DNA from: Pseudomonas karstica
GTDB taxonomy: Bacteria; Pseudomonadota; Gammaproteobacteria; Pseudomonadales; Pseudomonadaceae
Direction: 5' to 3'
NCBI RefSeq assembly: GCF_009707515.1
Contig: NZ_WLYI01000039.1
Span: 1 to 46,346 of the forward strand
Length of the DNA stretch: 46,346 bases
Position numbers and translations under genes: made by a program. The notes beneath the pieces are model-generated. The model was not told the DNA's origin, did no database searches, and worked only from the letters and a program-made list of their open reading frames with translations. The first letter of the stretch is position 1; each line of letters opens with the position of its first letter. This document shows positions 24,200-31,448 of the stretch, one piece after another.

Positions 24200-24848
24200 C
24201 TACAAGCTGCTGATCTTTGATTGGGATGGCACCTTGTGCGATTCCATTGGTCGGATTGTCGAGTCGATGCATATGGCCTCGACGCGCTCGGGGTTCGAAC
24301 TGTGTGACGACCTGGCGGTCAAGGGGATTATCGGCTTGGGCTTGCCGGAGGCGATTCGCACCTTGTATCCACTGATCGATGAGGGCGAGTTGGTCACATT
24401 TCGTCAGTATTATTCCGATCATTACATTGCCCTTGAGGCCGAGCCTTCGCCCCTGTTTGAGGGGGTGGTGCAGTCGCTGGAGGCATTTCGTGCCGAGGGT
24501 TATCACCTGGCGGTCGCCACTGGCAAGGCCCGTCGCGGCCTGGATCGGGTGCTCAAGGCCAATGGCTGGGAAGATTATTTCGATATTACCCGTGCGGCGG
24601 ATGAAACCGCCAGCAAGCCGCATCCGTTGATGCTGGAGCAGATCATGGCTCACTGCGGTGTGTCGCCGCGCCAGGCGTTGATGGTTGGTGACGCGTCGTT
24701 CGACCTGATGATGGCGCGCAACGCGGGGATGGACAGTGTGGCGGTCAGCTATGGTGCCCAGGCCGCCGAAGGCTTGCAGGCTTATGAACCGCGGCTGATG
24801 ATTGATCGTTTTCCTGAACTGCATGCCTGGCTCAGTCAGGCCAATTAA
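24186..24848 (+). CDS. HAD-family hydrolase, phosphoglycolate phosphatase-like
   Basis: A 220-residue HAD-superfamily subfamily IA phosphatase. Motif I is FDWDGTLCDS (about 10-19; nucleophile and acid-base Asp), motif II is the Thr in AVATGKAR, the motif III Lys lies in the ASKPHP segment, and motif IV is VGDASFDLMMARNAG. The GTG start at 24186 lies within rluC, giving a 14-bp overlap. The physiological substrate is unknown; phosphoglycolate or a small sugar phosphate are the usual guesses. It is followed by sppA after 21 bp. Confidence 0.85.
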   Translation: MSRLDYKLLIFDWDGTLCDSIGRIVESMHMASTRSGFELCDDLAVKGIIGLGLPEAIRTLYPLIDEGELVTFRQYYSDHYIALEAEPSPLFEGVVQSLEAFRAEGYHLAVATGKARRGLDRVLKANGWEDYFDITRAADETASKPHPLMLEQIMAHCGVSPRQALMVGDASFDLMMARNAGMDSVAVSYGAQAAEGLQAYEPRLMIDRFPELHAWLSQAN

Positions 24849-24869
24849 GTTTTTGCTGGGGTGGATGGT

Positions 24870-25859
24870 ATGACCGATGAGTGGAAATCGCCGAGTAAGG
24901 CCAGTGCTGACAGCGGCGATGATAAAAGCTGGAAGTTGTTGGAGAAGACCCTGCTTGCGGGTGTGCAGGAGCAGCGCCGTTCACGGCGTTGGGGGATTTT
25001 TTTCAAGCTGCTGACGTTTACTTATCTGCTCGGTGTGTTGGCGATGCTCAGTCCTCTGGTGGATCTGGAGAAAAGTGCCACCCGTGGCGCTCACTACACC
25101 GCCTTGATCGAGGTGCGCGGCGTGATCGCCGACAAGGAGTCTTCCAGCGCCGATAATCTCGTTAGCAGCCTGCGGGCAGCCTTTGAGGACTCCAAGGTCA
25201 AGGGCGTGGTGCTGCGCATTAACAGTCCGGGTGGTAGTCCGGTGCAGTCAGGTTATGTGTATGACGAGATTCGTCGTTTGCGGGCCTTGCATCCGGATAC
25301 CAAGCTTTATGCGGTGATTTCCGATCTCGGTGCTTCGGGCGCTTATTACATTGCCAGTGCCGCTGACCAGATTTACGCTGACAAAGCCAGTTTGGTGGGC
25401 TCGATTGGCGTGACGGCGGCCGGTTATGGTTTTGTCGGGACCATGGAAAAGCTCGGGGTCGAACGCCGTACGTACACGTCCGGCGAGCACAAATCATTTC
25501 TGGACCCGTTCCAACCGCAAAAGGCGGACGAAACCCAGTTCTGGCAGGGCGTGCTGGATACCACTCATCGCCAATTCATTGCCAGCGTCAAGCAGGGGCG
25601 TGGTGACCGGCTCAAGGATAAAGAGCACCCGGAACTGTTTTCCGGGCTGATCTGGTCCGGCGAGCAGGCAATGCAGTTGGGGCTGGTCGATGGCCTGGGC
25701 AGTGCCAGTTCGGTAGCGCGAGATGTGATTGGCGAGAAAGAGTTGGTGGATTTCACTGTCGAGGAGTCGCCGTTTGACCGCTTCTCGAAGAAGTTGGGTG
25801 CCAGTGTCGCCGAGCACTTGGCGATGTGGATGGGCTTTCAAGGGCCGACCCTGCGCTGA
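24870..25859 (+). CDS. sppA: S49-family signal peptide peptidase SppA (short form)
   Basis: A 329-residue membrane serine protease that degrades cleaved signal peptides. One transmembrane helix is near residues 42-62, followed by a single S49 domain. The Ser/Lys dyad is Ser156 (GASGAYY) and Lys208 (SGEHKSF), 52 residues apart as in the Bacillus short form. The INSPGGSP motif is near residue 117. The ATG at 24870 is preferred over the GTG at 24861 because the purine-rich GGGGTGG precedes it at suitable spacing. It is last in the rluC-HAD-sppA operon and ends 14 bp before the tandem repeat array. Confidence 0.9.
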   Translation: MTDEWKSPSKASADSGDDKSWKLLEKTLLAGVQEQRRSRRWGIFFKLLTFTYLLGVLAMLSPLVDLEKSATRGAHYTALIEVRGVIADKESSSADNLVSSLRAAFEDSKVKGVVLRINSPGGSPVQSGYVYDEIRRLRALHPDTKLYAVISDLGASGAYYIASAADQIYADKASLVGSIGVTAAGYGFVGTMEKLGVERRTYTSGEHKSFLDPFQPQKADETQFWQGVLDTTHRQFIASVKQGRGDRLKDKEHPELFSGLIWSGEQAMQLGLVDGLGSASSVARDVIGEKELVDFTVEESPFDRFSKKLGASVAEHLAMWMGFQGPTLR

Positions 25860-25872
25860 TCTTGGGCAAACC

Positions 25873-26346
25873 TGTAGCCGCTGGCGCAGCCTGCGATCGG
25901 CTGCGCAGCAGTCGTTAGGGGTTTGAAATTGCTGAAGGTCCTGCGGCCCTTGTCGCAGCCTCGTGCCTCGACAGCGGCTACACAAACGATCTCTGTAGCC
26001 GCTGGCGCAGCCTGCGATCGGCTGCGCAGCAGACGCCTGGGCCTTGAAATTGCTGAAGGTCCTGCGGCCCTTATCGCAGCCTCGTGCCTCGACAGCGGCT
26101 ACACAAGCGATCTATGTAGCCGCTGGCGCAGCCTGCGATCGGCTGCGCAGCAGTCGTTTGGGGCTTTGAGATTGCTGAAGGTCCTGCGGCCCTTATCGCA
26201 GCCTCGTGCCTCGGCAGCGGCTACACAAACGATCTCTGTAGCCGCTGGCGCAGCCTGCGATCGGCTGCGCAGCAGTCGCCTGGGCCTTGAGATTGCTGAA
26301 GGTCCTGCGGCCCTTATCGCAGCCTCGTGCCTCGACAGCGGCTACA
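25873..26346. repeat. Four tandem 110-bp palindromic intergenic repeats
   Basis: Four near-identical units lie at 25873-25982, 25994-26103, 26115-26225 and 26237-26346, separated by 11 or 12 bp, so the period is about 121 bp. Each begins TGTAGCCGCTG and ends CAGCGGCTACA, so units are palindromic at their ends, with further internal complementarity (GCGCAGCCTGCGATCGGCTGCGC). The array fills the gap between convergent sppA and bcp, where transcribed hairpins could stop or stabilise either message. The units resemble the dispersed palindromic repeats known from fluorescent pseudomonads. The same unit appears at both window edges. A long plus-strand open frame through the array is an artefact. 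Confidence 0.95.
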
Positions 26347-26384
26347 AAAGCCAGGCCTTCAGGGGGTGTGGATACTTAGGCCCA

Positions 26385-26858
26385 TCAAGCCTTGTTCAAG
26401 GCCTGTGCGGCCGCCAACACAGCATCCACATGCCCCGGTACTTTCACTCCGCGCCATTCCTGACGCAGCACTCCTTCCTTGTCGATGAGGAAGGTGCTGC
26501 GATCAACGCCCAGGTATTCCTTGCCATACAGTTTCTTCAGCTTGATCACATCAAATAATTGGCAAACAGCCTCGTCTTTGTCGCTGATCAGCTCAAAAGG
26601 GAATTGCTGCTTGTCCTTGAAGTTCTCATGGGATTTCACGCTGTCGCGGGATATGCCAAACACTTCGGTGTCTGCGGCCTTGAACTCTGCGTACTGATCA
26701 CGAAAACCCTGGCCTTCGGTGGTGCAGCCCGGGGTGCTGTCCTTGGGGTAGAAGTAAATCACCACTTGCTTGCCCTTGAGCCCGGAAAGGCTGAAGGTCT
26801 GCCCGCTGGTGGCCGGGGCTTCGAAGTCGGCTACCGGTTGGTCGATGGCTACGGCCAT
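26385..26858 (-). CDS. bcp: Thioredoxin-dependent peroxiredoxin Bcp/PrxQ
   Basis: A 157-residue cytoplasmic thiol peroxidase reducing H2O2 and organic peroxides. The peroxidatic Cys45 is in the family motif P-K-D-x-T-P-G-C-T. The E. coli resolving Cys50 is replaced by Gln, so this protein is of the 1-Cys type unless the Cys in the DEAVCQLF segment resolves. The start ATG at 26858 lies 10 bp after the gcvR stop, so the two form one operon. The 3' end is 38 bp from the tandem repeat array. Confidence 0.94.
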   Translation of the reverse strand: MAVAIDQPVADFEAPATSGQTFSLSGLKGKQVVIYFYPKDSTPGCTTEGQGFRDQYAEFKAADTEVFGISRDSVKSHENFKDKQQFPFELISDKDEAVCQLFDVIKLKKLYGKEYLGVDRSTFLIDKEGVLRQEWRGVKVPGHVDAVLAAAQALNKA

Positions 26859-26868
26859 GAAAACTTCC

Positions 26869-27429
26869 TTACATTGGGTTCTGTGGGCGCCATGGCTCGA
26901 TCAGGGCGTCGAGGTTCAGTGCATCGGCAAAATCCAGGAACTGGTCCCGCAACCAGCTGATCTGCACGCCGGCCGGCAACGTCACGGTGAAGGTGGCGTT
27001 GAGCATGGTGCCGCCGGTCTGCGGGGCCTGGTAGGTGTCGCAGGTCAGGTTTTCCAGCTCGACGTTATGGTCGATAAAGAACTGGCACAGTTCATTGACG
27101 ATGTCCGAACGGTAGGCCGAGCTGACATAGGCAACATAAGGTAGCGCCTGGGGACGGTTCTCCAGGGCCGCACTGCGTACTACGTTGACGGTGAAGTCGT
27201 GCTTTTTGGCCAGGGTCGGTAAGCCGGCTTCCAGGCGCGCCAGGGCGTCCCAGGTTCCGGAAATCTGCAGGACTAGCGCACTGCACTCGCCGTGGCGGGT
27301 CAGGCGAGAGGTCACGACGGCGCAGCGGTTTTCATGGCTGGCGCGGCACAGGACGTTAGTCAGCTCCATGGGGTTGGCGCCAAGGGCACTGATGACAAGG
27401 AATTGTTCGCGGACTGTGAGGGTGGACAT
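26869..27429 (-). CDS. gcvR: Glycine cleavage system regulator GcvR-like (tandem ACT domains)
   Basis: A 186-residue protein with two ACT-type domains (about 8-85 and 95-170) and no DNA-binding domain. In E. coli GcvR binds GcvA and represses the glycine cleavage operon when glycine is low. AGGAA precedes the ATG at 27429. It is upstream of bcp and divergent from dapA, the common Pseudomonas arrangement. A GcvA-type LysR protein is at the far end of this window but belongs to another locus, so no partner can be assigned. Confidence 0.85.
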   Translation of the reverse strand: MSTLTVREQFLVISALGANPMELTNVLCRASHENRCAVVTSRLTRHGECSALVLQISGTWDALARLEAGLPTLAKKHDFTVNVVRSAALENRPQALPYVAYVSSAYRSDIVNELCQFFIDHNVELENLTCDTYQAPQTGGTMLNATFTVTLPAGVQISWLRDQFLDFADALNLDALIEPWRPQNPM

Positions 27430-27532
27430 GCAGCATTCCTAAAGCGATGAGCGGTCGATACATGGGCAGCTGTACCGATCAAAGGATCAGGGTAGCGAAA
27501 ACCGTCGCCAAGGGATAGGAGGTGGCGTTTTC

Positions 27533-27638
27533 ATTACGTAATCCCCCTCATCAAACCCTGCTTTGGCCGGATGATGGCATTGCTGGCAACTAAGTTGCTC
27601 CAGAACGCGTCCTCTGAGGGTACTTCGCTTGTACAAGC
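27533..27638. promoter_or_regulatory. Two short palindromes in the gcvR-dapA divergent region
   Basis: ATTACGTAAT (27533-27542) and GCTTGTACAAGC (27627-27638) are perfect palindromes in the 260-bp gap between gcvR and dapA. The second lies about 50 nt before the dapA ATG and could be an operator. No clear -35/-10 pair was found. Confidence 0.3.
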
Positions 27639-27689
27639 ATCTTGGCGCCAGTACCATTACGGCTCTCTTTTTCCGGCAGGAGCGGTTGC

Positions 27690-28568
27690 ATGATTGCGGG
27701 CAGTATGGTGGCACTGGTCACACCCATGGATGCACAAGGTAATCTCGACTGGGACAGCCTGGGCAAACTGGTGGACTTCCACCTGCAAGAAGGCACCAAC
27801 GCCATTGTGGCGGTCGGCACCACGGGTGAGTCGGCCACGCTTGATGTGGAAGAACACATCAAGGTGATCGAATTCGTGGTCAAGCGCGTCGCAGGGCGGA
27901 TTGCCGTGATTGCCGGCACTGGCGCCAACTCGACTCGCGAAGCGATCGAATTGACCAGCAATGCCAAGAAGGCCGGCGCCGATGCCTGCCTGCTGGTGAC
28001 GCCGTACTACAACAAGCCGACCCAGGAAGGCTTGTACCAGCACTTCAAGACCATCGCCGAAGCCGTCGACATCCCGCAGATCCTCTACAACGTTCCCGGC
28101 CGCACCGCTTGCGACATGCTGGCGGCGACCGTGATCCGCCTGTCCACCGTGCCGAACATCATCGGCATCAAGGAAGCCACCGGCGACATGCAGCGCGCCA
28201 AGGACATCCTGGCCGGTGTAAGCAGTGATTTCCTGGTGTATTCCGGCGACGACGCCACCGCTGTGGAGCTGATGCTGCTGGGCGGCAAGGGCAATATTTC
28301 CGTGACCGCCAACGTGGCACCGCGTGCCATGAGCGAACTGTGCGCCGCAGCCATTGCCGGCGACGCCATCACCGCTCGTGCGATCCACGAAAAGCTGATG
28401 CCGCTCAACAAAACACTGTTTATCGAATCCAACCCTATCCCCGTGAAGTGGGCACTGTTTGAGATGGGCCTGATGCCGGACGGTATCCGTCTGCCGCTCA
28501 CCCGGCTCAGCGAAGCCTGTCACGAACCGCTGCGACAGGCCCTGCGCCAGTCCGGCGTCCTGGTTTAA
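27690..28568 (+). CDS. dapA: 4-hydroxy-tetrahydrodipicolinate synthase
   Basis: A 292-residue lysine/diaminopimelate pathway enzyme condensing pyruvate with aspartate semialdehyde. All active-site residues match E. coli numbering exactly: Thr44, Thr45, Tyr107, Tyr133, Arg138 and the Schiff-base Lys161 (GIKEATGD). The start at 27690 is supported by GCAGGAG just upstream and the standard MIAGSMVAL N-terminus; the longer version from 27642 is rejected. bamC follows after 17 bp, the classic dapA-bamC (dapX/nlpB) linkage. Confidence 0.97.
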   Translation: MIAGSMVALVTPMDAQGNLDWDSLGKLVDFHLQEGTNAIVAVGTTGESATLDVEEHIKVIEFVVKRVAGRIAVIAGTGANSTREAIELTSNAKKAGADACLLVTPYYNKPTQEGLYQHFKTIAEAVDIPQILYNVPGRTACDMLAATVIRLSTVPNIIGIKEATGDMQRAKDILAGVSSDFLVYSGDDATAVELMLLGGKGNISVTANVAPRAMSELCAAAIAGDAITARAIHEKLMPLNKTLFIESNPIPVKWALFEMGLMPDGIRLPLTRLSEACHEPLRQALRQSGVLV

Positions 28569-28585
28569 TTGAGGAAGCACTACGC

Positions 28586-29701
28586 ATGAAGCGATTGGCC
28601 GGACTTTCCGCACTTGCCTTGATTATCTCCAGCACCAGTGGCTGCGGTTGGGTCTGGGGCCCGGAAGGCTACTTCCGTGACCGCGGCAGCGATTACCTGG
28701 AAGCACAACCCTCCCAACCGATGCAGTTGCCGCCGGATGTCAACGTTGCCAAACGTCTTGATCCGTTGCTGCCGATCCCGCGTAATGTTGCCGACGACAC
28801 GGTCAAGGGCGAGTTTGAAGTGCCACGCCCACAGCCGATCTCGGCCGTGGCTGATGCCAGCGACTATAGCTTGCAGAAGAGCGGTGACTCCCGTTGGCTC
28901 ATGGCCCAGCGCCCACCTGCTGAAGTTTGGCCGGTGGCCATTCAGTTTTTCCAGGACAACGGCTTCCGCCTGGATCAACAGCGCCCGCAAACTGGTGAGT
29001 TCACCACTGCCTGGCAGCACCCTGGCGAACTGTCGGCCAACATGGCCAAGCGCTTGCAAGCAGGTGGCGTAGCTGGCGACGGTGAAACCCGTGTTCGGGT
29101 GCGCATCGAGCCGGGCGTGCAACGTAATACCAGTGAAGTCTATGTGGTCAGCGCCCAGCGTCCTGCCGATAGCACAGACGACGTCGACTTCACCACTCGC
29201 TCGGTCAACACCGGTGTCGATTCCGCGCTGGTGGACGAAATGCTCGCCAGTATGAGCCGTATCTCCGAGGAGGGCGGCTCCGTTTCCCTGCTCGCTGCTC
29301 GTGACTACGACACGCCTAGCCGTGTCAGCCTCACCGAAGATGGTAGCGGCAACGTCGTACTGAACCTGAACGAGGACCTGGATCGTGCCTGGTCGAGTGT
29401 CGGTCGTGCATTGGAGCAGGGCCAGTGGCGCGTTGAAGACATCAACCGCAGCCTGGGCCTGTACTACATCAACGTGGCTGAAAAGGCCGAGAAAAAAGAC
29501 GACGAGCCAGGCTTCTTCAGCAAGTTGTTCGGCAGCACACCGACCAAGGAAGAGGTTGAAACCCGCGCTGAGCGCTATCAGGTTCGCTTGAGCAAGGTAG
29601 GCGAAAGCGTGCAAGTCACCGTCGAGAAAAACATCAACACCGTGGCGCCGGCAGAAGTGGCGCGCAAAGTGTTGGGCGTGATTCAGGACAACCTGGGCTG
29701 A
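28586..29701 (+). CDS. bamC: Outer-membrane assembly lipoprotein BamC
   Basis: A 371-residue lipoprotein of the beta-barrel assembly machinery. Its signal peptide ends in a lipobox with Cys20 (SSTSGCGW). An unstructured N-terminal arm follows, and then two helix-grip domains (about 100-220 and 230-365), as in E. coli BamC, which binds BamD. It lies between dapA and the MBL hydrolase gene (4-bp gap), so it belongs to the dapA-bamC-MBL-purC operon. Confidence 0.92.
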   Translation: MKRLAGLSALALIISSTSGCGWVWGPEGYFRDRGSDYLEAQPSQPMQLPPDVNVAKRLDPLLPIPRNVADDTVKGEFEVPRPQPISAVADASDYSLQKSGDSRWLMAQRPPAEVWPVAIQFFQDNGFRLDQQRPQTGEFTTAWQHPGELSANMAKRLQAGGVAGDGETRVRVRIEPGVQRNTSEVYVVSAQRPADSTDDVDFTTRSVNTGVDSALVDEMLASMSRISEEGGSVSLLAARDYDTPSRVSLTEDGSGNVVLNLNEDLDRAWSSVGRALEQGQWRVEDINRSLGLYYINVAEKAEKKDDEPGFFSKLFGSTPTKEEVETRAERYQVRLSKVGESVQVTVEKNINTVAPAEVARKVLGVIQDNLG

Positions 29702-29705
29702 TACG

Positions 29706-30464
29706 ATGCGTTTTGCTGTTCTCGGCAGCGGTAGCCAAGGGAACGGCACGCTTGTAGCCCATGACGACACGTACGTCCTGGTAGATTGTGGTTTCTCCCT
29801 GCGAGAAACCGAGCGGCGCCTGCTGCGCCTGGGGGTTCACCCCGCGCAGCTGAGCGCGATTCTGGTGACCCACGAACATGCCGACCACGTGCATGGCGTG
29901 GGTTTGCTGTCTCGGCGCTACAATCTTCCGGTGTACCTGAGTCGCGGTACCTTGCGCGGGATGCGCAAACCTATTGAACCTGCAGGTTTCCTGGCCGGTG
30001 GCGAGCAACTGCAAATCGGTGCCTTGAGCATCGACGTGATTGCCGTGGCTCATGATGCCCTGGAGCCGACGCAATACGTGTTCAGTGATGGTGAGCGACG
30101 CTTCGGCGTACTCACCGACCTGGGCTCTTACTGCGCCAAGGTACTGGACGGTTATCGGAACCTCGATGCACTGATGATCGAGTCCAACCACTGCCGTGAC
30201 CTGCTGGCACGTGGTCACTACCCGTACTTTCTCAAGCAGCGGGTTGGCGGTGAGCTGGGACATTTGAACAACCACCAGGCGGCGTACCTGGTGTATGAGT
30301 TGGGCTGGCAAGACCTGCAACACCTGGTCCTGGCCCACCTGAGCAGCAAGAACAACCTGCCGACGCTTGCCCGGCAATGTTTTGTCGACACCCTCGGGTG
30401 CGACCCGGACTGGCTGCAACTGGCCGATCAAGATTCAGGGCTCGACTGGCGACACATCGCCTAG
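29706..30464 (+). CDS. MBL-fold metal-dependent hydrolase (YycJ/WalJ-like)
   Basis: A 252-residue metallo-beta-lactamase-fold protein. The N-terminal GSGSQGN and the metal cluster T-H-E-H-A-D-H-V-H-G (about residues 56-65) resemble the YycJ/WalJ group; further metal ligands are the Asp in LTDLGS and the His in SNHCRD. Members of the group have been reported as 5'-exonucleases, but other substrates are possible and the role here is unproven. The position between bamC and purC is, from memory, conserved in pseudomonads (PA1012 in P. aeruginosa). Confidence 0.85.
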   Translation: MRFAVLGSGSQGNGTLVAHDDTYVLVDCGFSLRETERRLLRLGVHPAQLSAILVTHEHADHVHGVGLLSRRYNLPVYLSRGTLRGMRKPIEPAGFLAGGEQLQIGALSIDVIAVAHDALEPTQYVFSDGERRFGVLTDLGSYCAKVLDGYRNLDALMIESNHCRDLLARGHYPYFLKQRVGGELGHLNNHQAAYLVYELGWQDLQHLVLAHLSSKNNLPTLARQCFVDTLGCDPDWLQLADQDSGLDWRHIA

Positions 30465-30492
30465 CCCACCTACTTAGCAAGCGGAGCCCATC

Positions 30493-31206
30493 ATGGAAAA
30501 ACGTGAAGAACTCTACCGCGGCAAAGCCAAATCGGTTTACAAGACCGACGACGCCAACCGCTTGATCCTGCTGTTTCGTAACGACACCTCGGCGTTCGAC
30601 GGCAAGCGTATCGAACAGCTCGACCGCAAAGGCATGGTGAACAACAAGTTCAACGCCTTTATCATGCAGAAACTCGAAGAAGCCGGCGTGCCGACCCAAT
30701 TCGACAAACTGCTGGGCGACAACGAATGCCTGGTGAAGAAGCTCGACATGATTCCGGTCGAGTGCGTCGTGCGTAACTACGCCGCCGGCAGCCTGGTCAA
30801 GCGCCTGGGCGTAGAGGAGGGCCTCAAGCTCAATCCCTACACCTTCGAACTGTTCCTGAAAGACGATGCCAAGGGCGACCCGTTCATCAACGAATCCCAC
30901 GTCGTGGCATTCGGTTGGGGCACCGCTGAGCAACTGGCCCGCATGAAAGAACTGTCCCTCAAGGTCAACGACGTCCTGAACAAACTGTTCGACGAAGCCG
31001 GCCTGCTGCTGGTGGACTTCAAGCTGGAATTCGGCGTATTCCACGACGGCAGCATCGTCCTGGGCGACGAGTTCAGCCCGGATGGTTGCCGCCTGTGGGA
31101 CAAAGACACCCGCAAGAAGATGGACAAGGACCGCTTCCGCCAGGGCCTTGGTGATGTTATCGAAGCCTACGAAGAAGTCGCCAACCGTCTCGGCGTACCG
31201 CTGTAA
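30493..31206 (+). CDS. purC: SAICAR synthetase (phosphoribosylaminoimidazole-succinocarboxamide synthase)
   Basis: A 237-residue purine biosynthesis enzyme that joins CAIR and aspartate using ATP. The N-terminal RGKAKSVY, the NDTSAFDGKR segment, the VRNYAAGSL motif near residue 93 and LVDFKLEFG near 172 are all characteristic. Length matches the short bacterial form. It is the last gene of the dapA operon, 28 bp after the MBL hydrolase gene, and is followed by a tRNA gene with its own promoter. No purine riboswitch was visible upstream. Confidence 0.97.
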   Translation: MEKREELYRGKAKSVYKTDDANRLILLFRNDTSAFDGKRIEQLDRKGMVNNKFNAFIMQKLEEAGVPTQFDKLLGDNECLVKKLDMIPVECVVRNYAAGSLVKRLGVEEGLKLNPYTFELFLKDDAKGDPFINESHVVAFGWGTAEQLARMKELSLKVNDVLNKLFDEAGLLLVDFKLEFGVFHDGSIVLGDEFSPDGCRLWDKDTRKKMDKDRFRQGLGDVIEAYEEVANRLGVPL

Positions 31207-31251
31207 TCGACGCAAGCATCTGATAGCACGGAAAAAAATCGCTTCGGCGCT

Positions 31252-31279
31252 TTGCTTCCCGGTAACAGGCTGTTATGAT
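31252..31279 (+). promoter_or_regulatory. tRNA-Ser promoter
   Basis: TTGCTT (31252-31257), a 16-bp spacer and TATGAT (31274-31279) preceded by TGT (extended -10). A GC-only stretch GCGCGCCG-like follows before the tRNA at 31290, the discriminator type seen in stringently controlled stable-RNA promoters. Confidence 0.65.
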
Positions 31280-31289
31280 GCGCGCCGTT

Positions 31290-31379
31290 GGAGAGATGCC
31301 AGAGTGGCCGAATGGGACGGATTCGAAATCCGTTGTACCTTCACCGGTACCTAGGGTTCGAATCCCTATCTCTCCGCCA
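31290..31379 (+). tRNA. tRNA-Ser (CGA)
   Basis: A 90-nt class II tRNA. The 7-bp acceptor stem GGAGAGA/TCTCTCC is followed by discriminator G and an encoded CCA (31377-31379). The anticodon is CGA at 31324-31326, reading UCG. A long variable arm with a GGTAC-type stem follows, and the T-arm contains GGTTCGAATCC. Promoter and terminator flank it tightly, so it is an independent unit between purC and the large toxin-like gene. Confidence 0.97.
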
Positions 31380-31394
31380 TTATTGAACAAGACT

Positions 31395-31434
31395 AGGCCC
31401 CTGAAATGTTTGAACATTTCAGGGGCCTTTTCGT
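31395..31434 (+). terminator. Strong intrinsic terminator after tRNA-Ser
   Basis: AGGCCCCTGAAATGTT (31395-31410) pairs perfectly over 16 bp with 31413-31428 and is followed by TTTTCGTTT. It ends the tRNA transcript and, because it is symmetrical, probably also that of the convergent gene ending at 31449. Confidence 0.93.
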
Positions 31435-31448
31435 TTGTGGCGAATAAG

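Noticed and set aside
25873..26346. CRISPR array
   Set aside because: Units are about 110 bp and palindromic, the 11-bp gaps are nearly identical, and no cas gene is present.
25923..26558. A 211-codon plus-strand open frame through the tandem repeats
   Set aside because: It is made of translated repeat units, runs into the antisense of bcp, and has no ribosome-binding site.
30465..30492. Purine or other riboswitch before purC
   Set aside because: Only 28 bp separate purC from the preceding gene, so there is no room for an aptamer.
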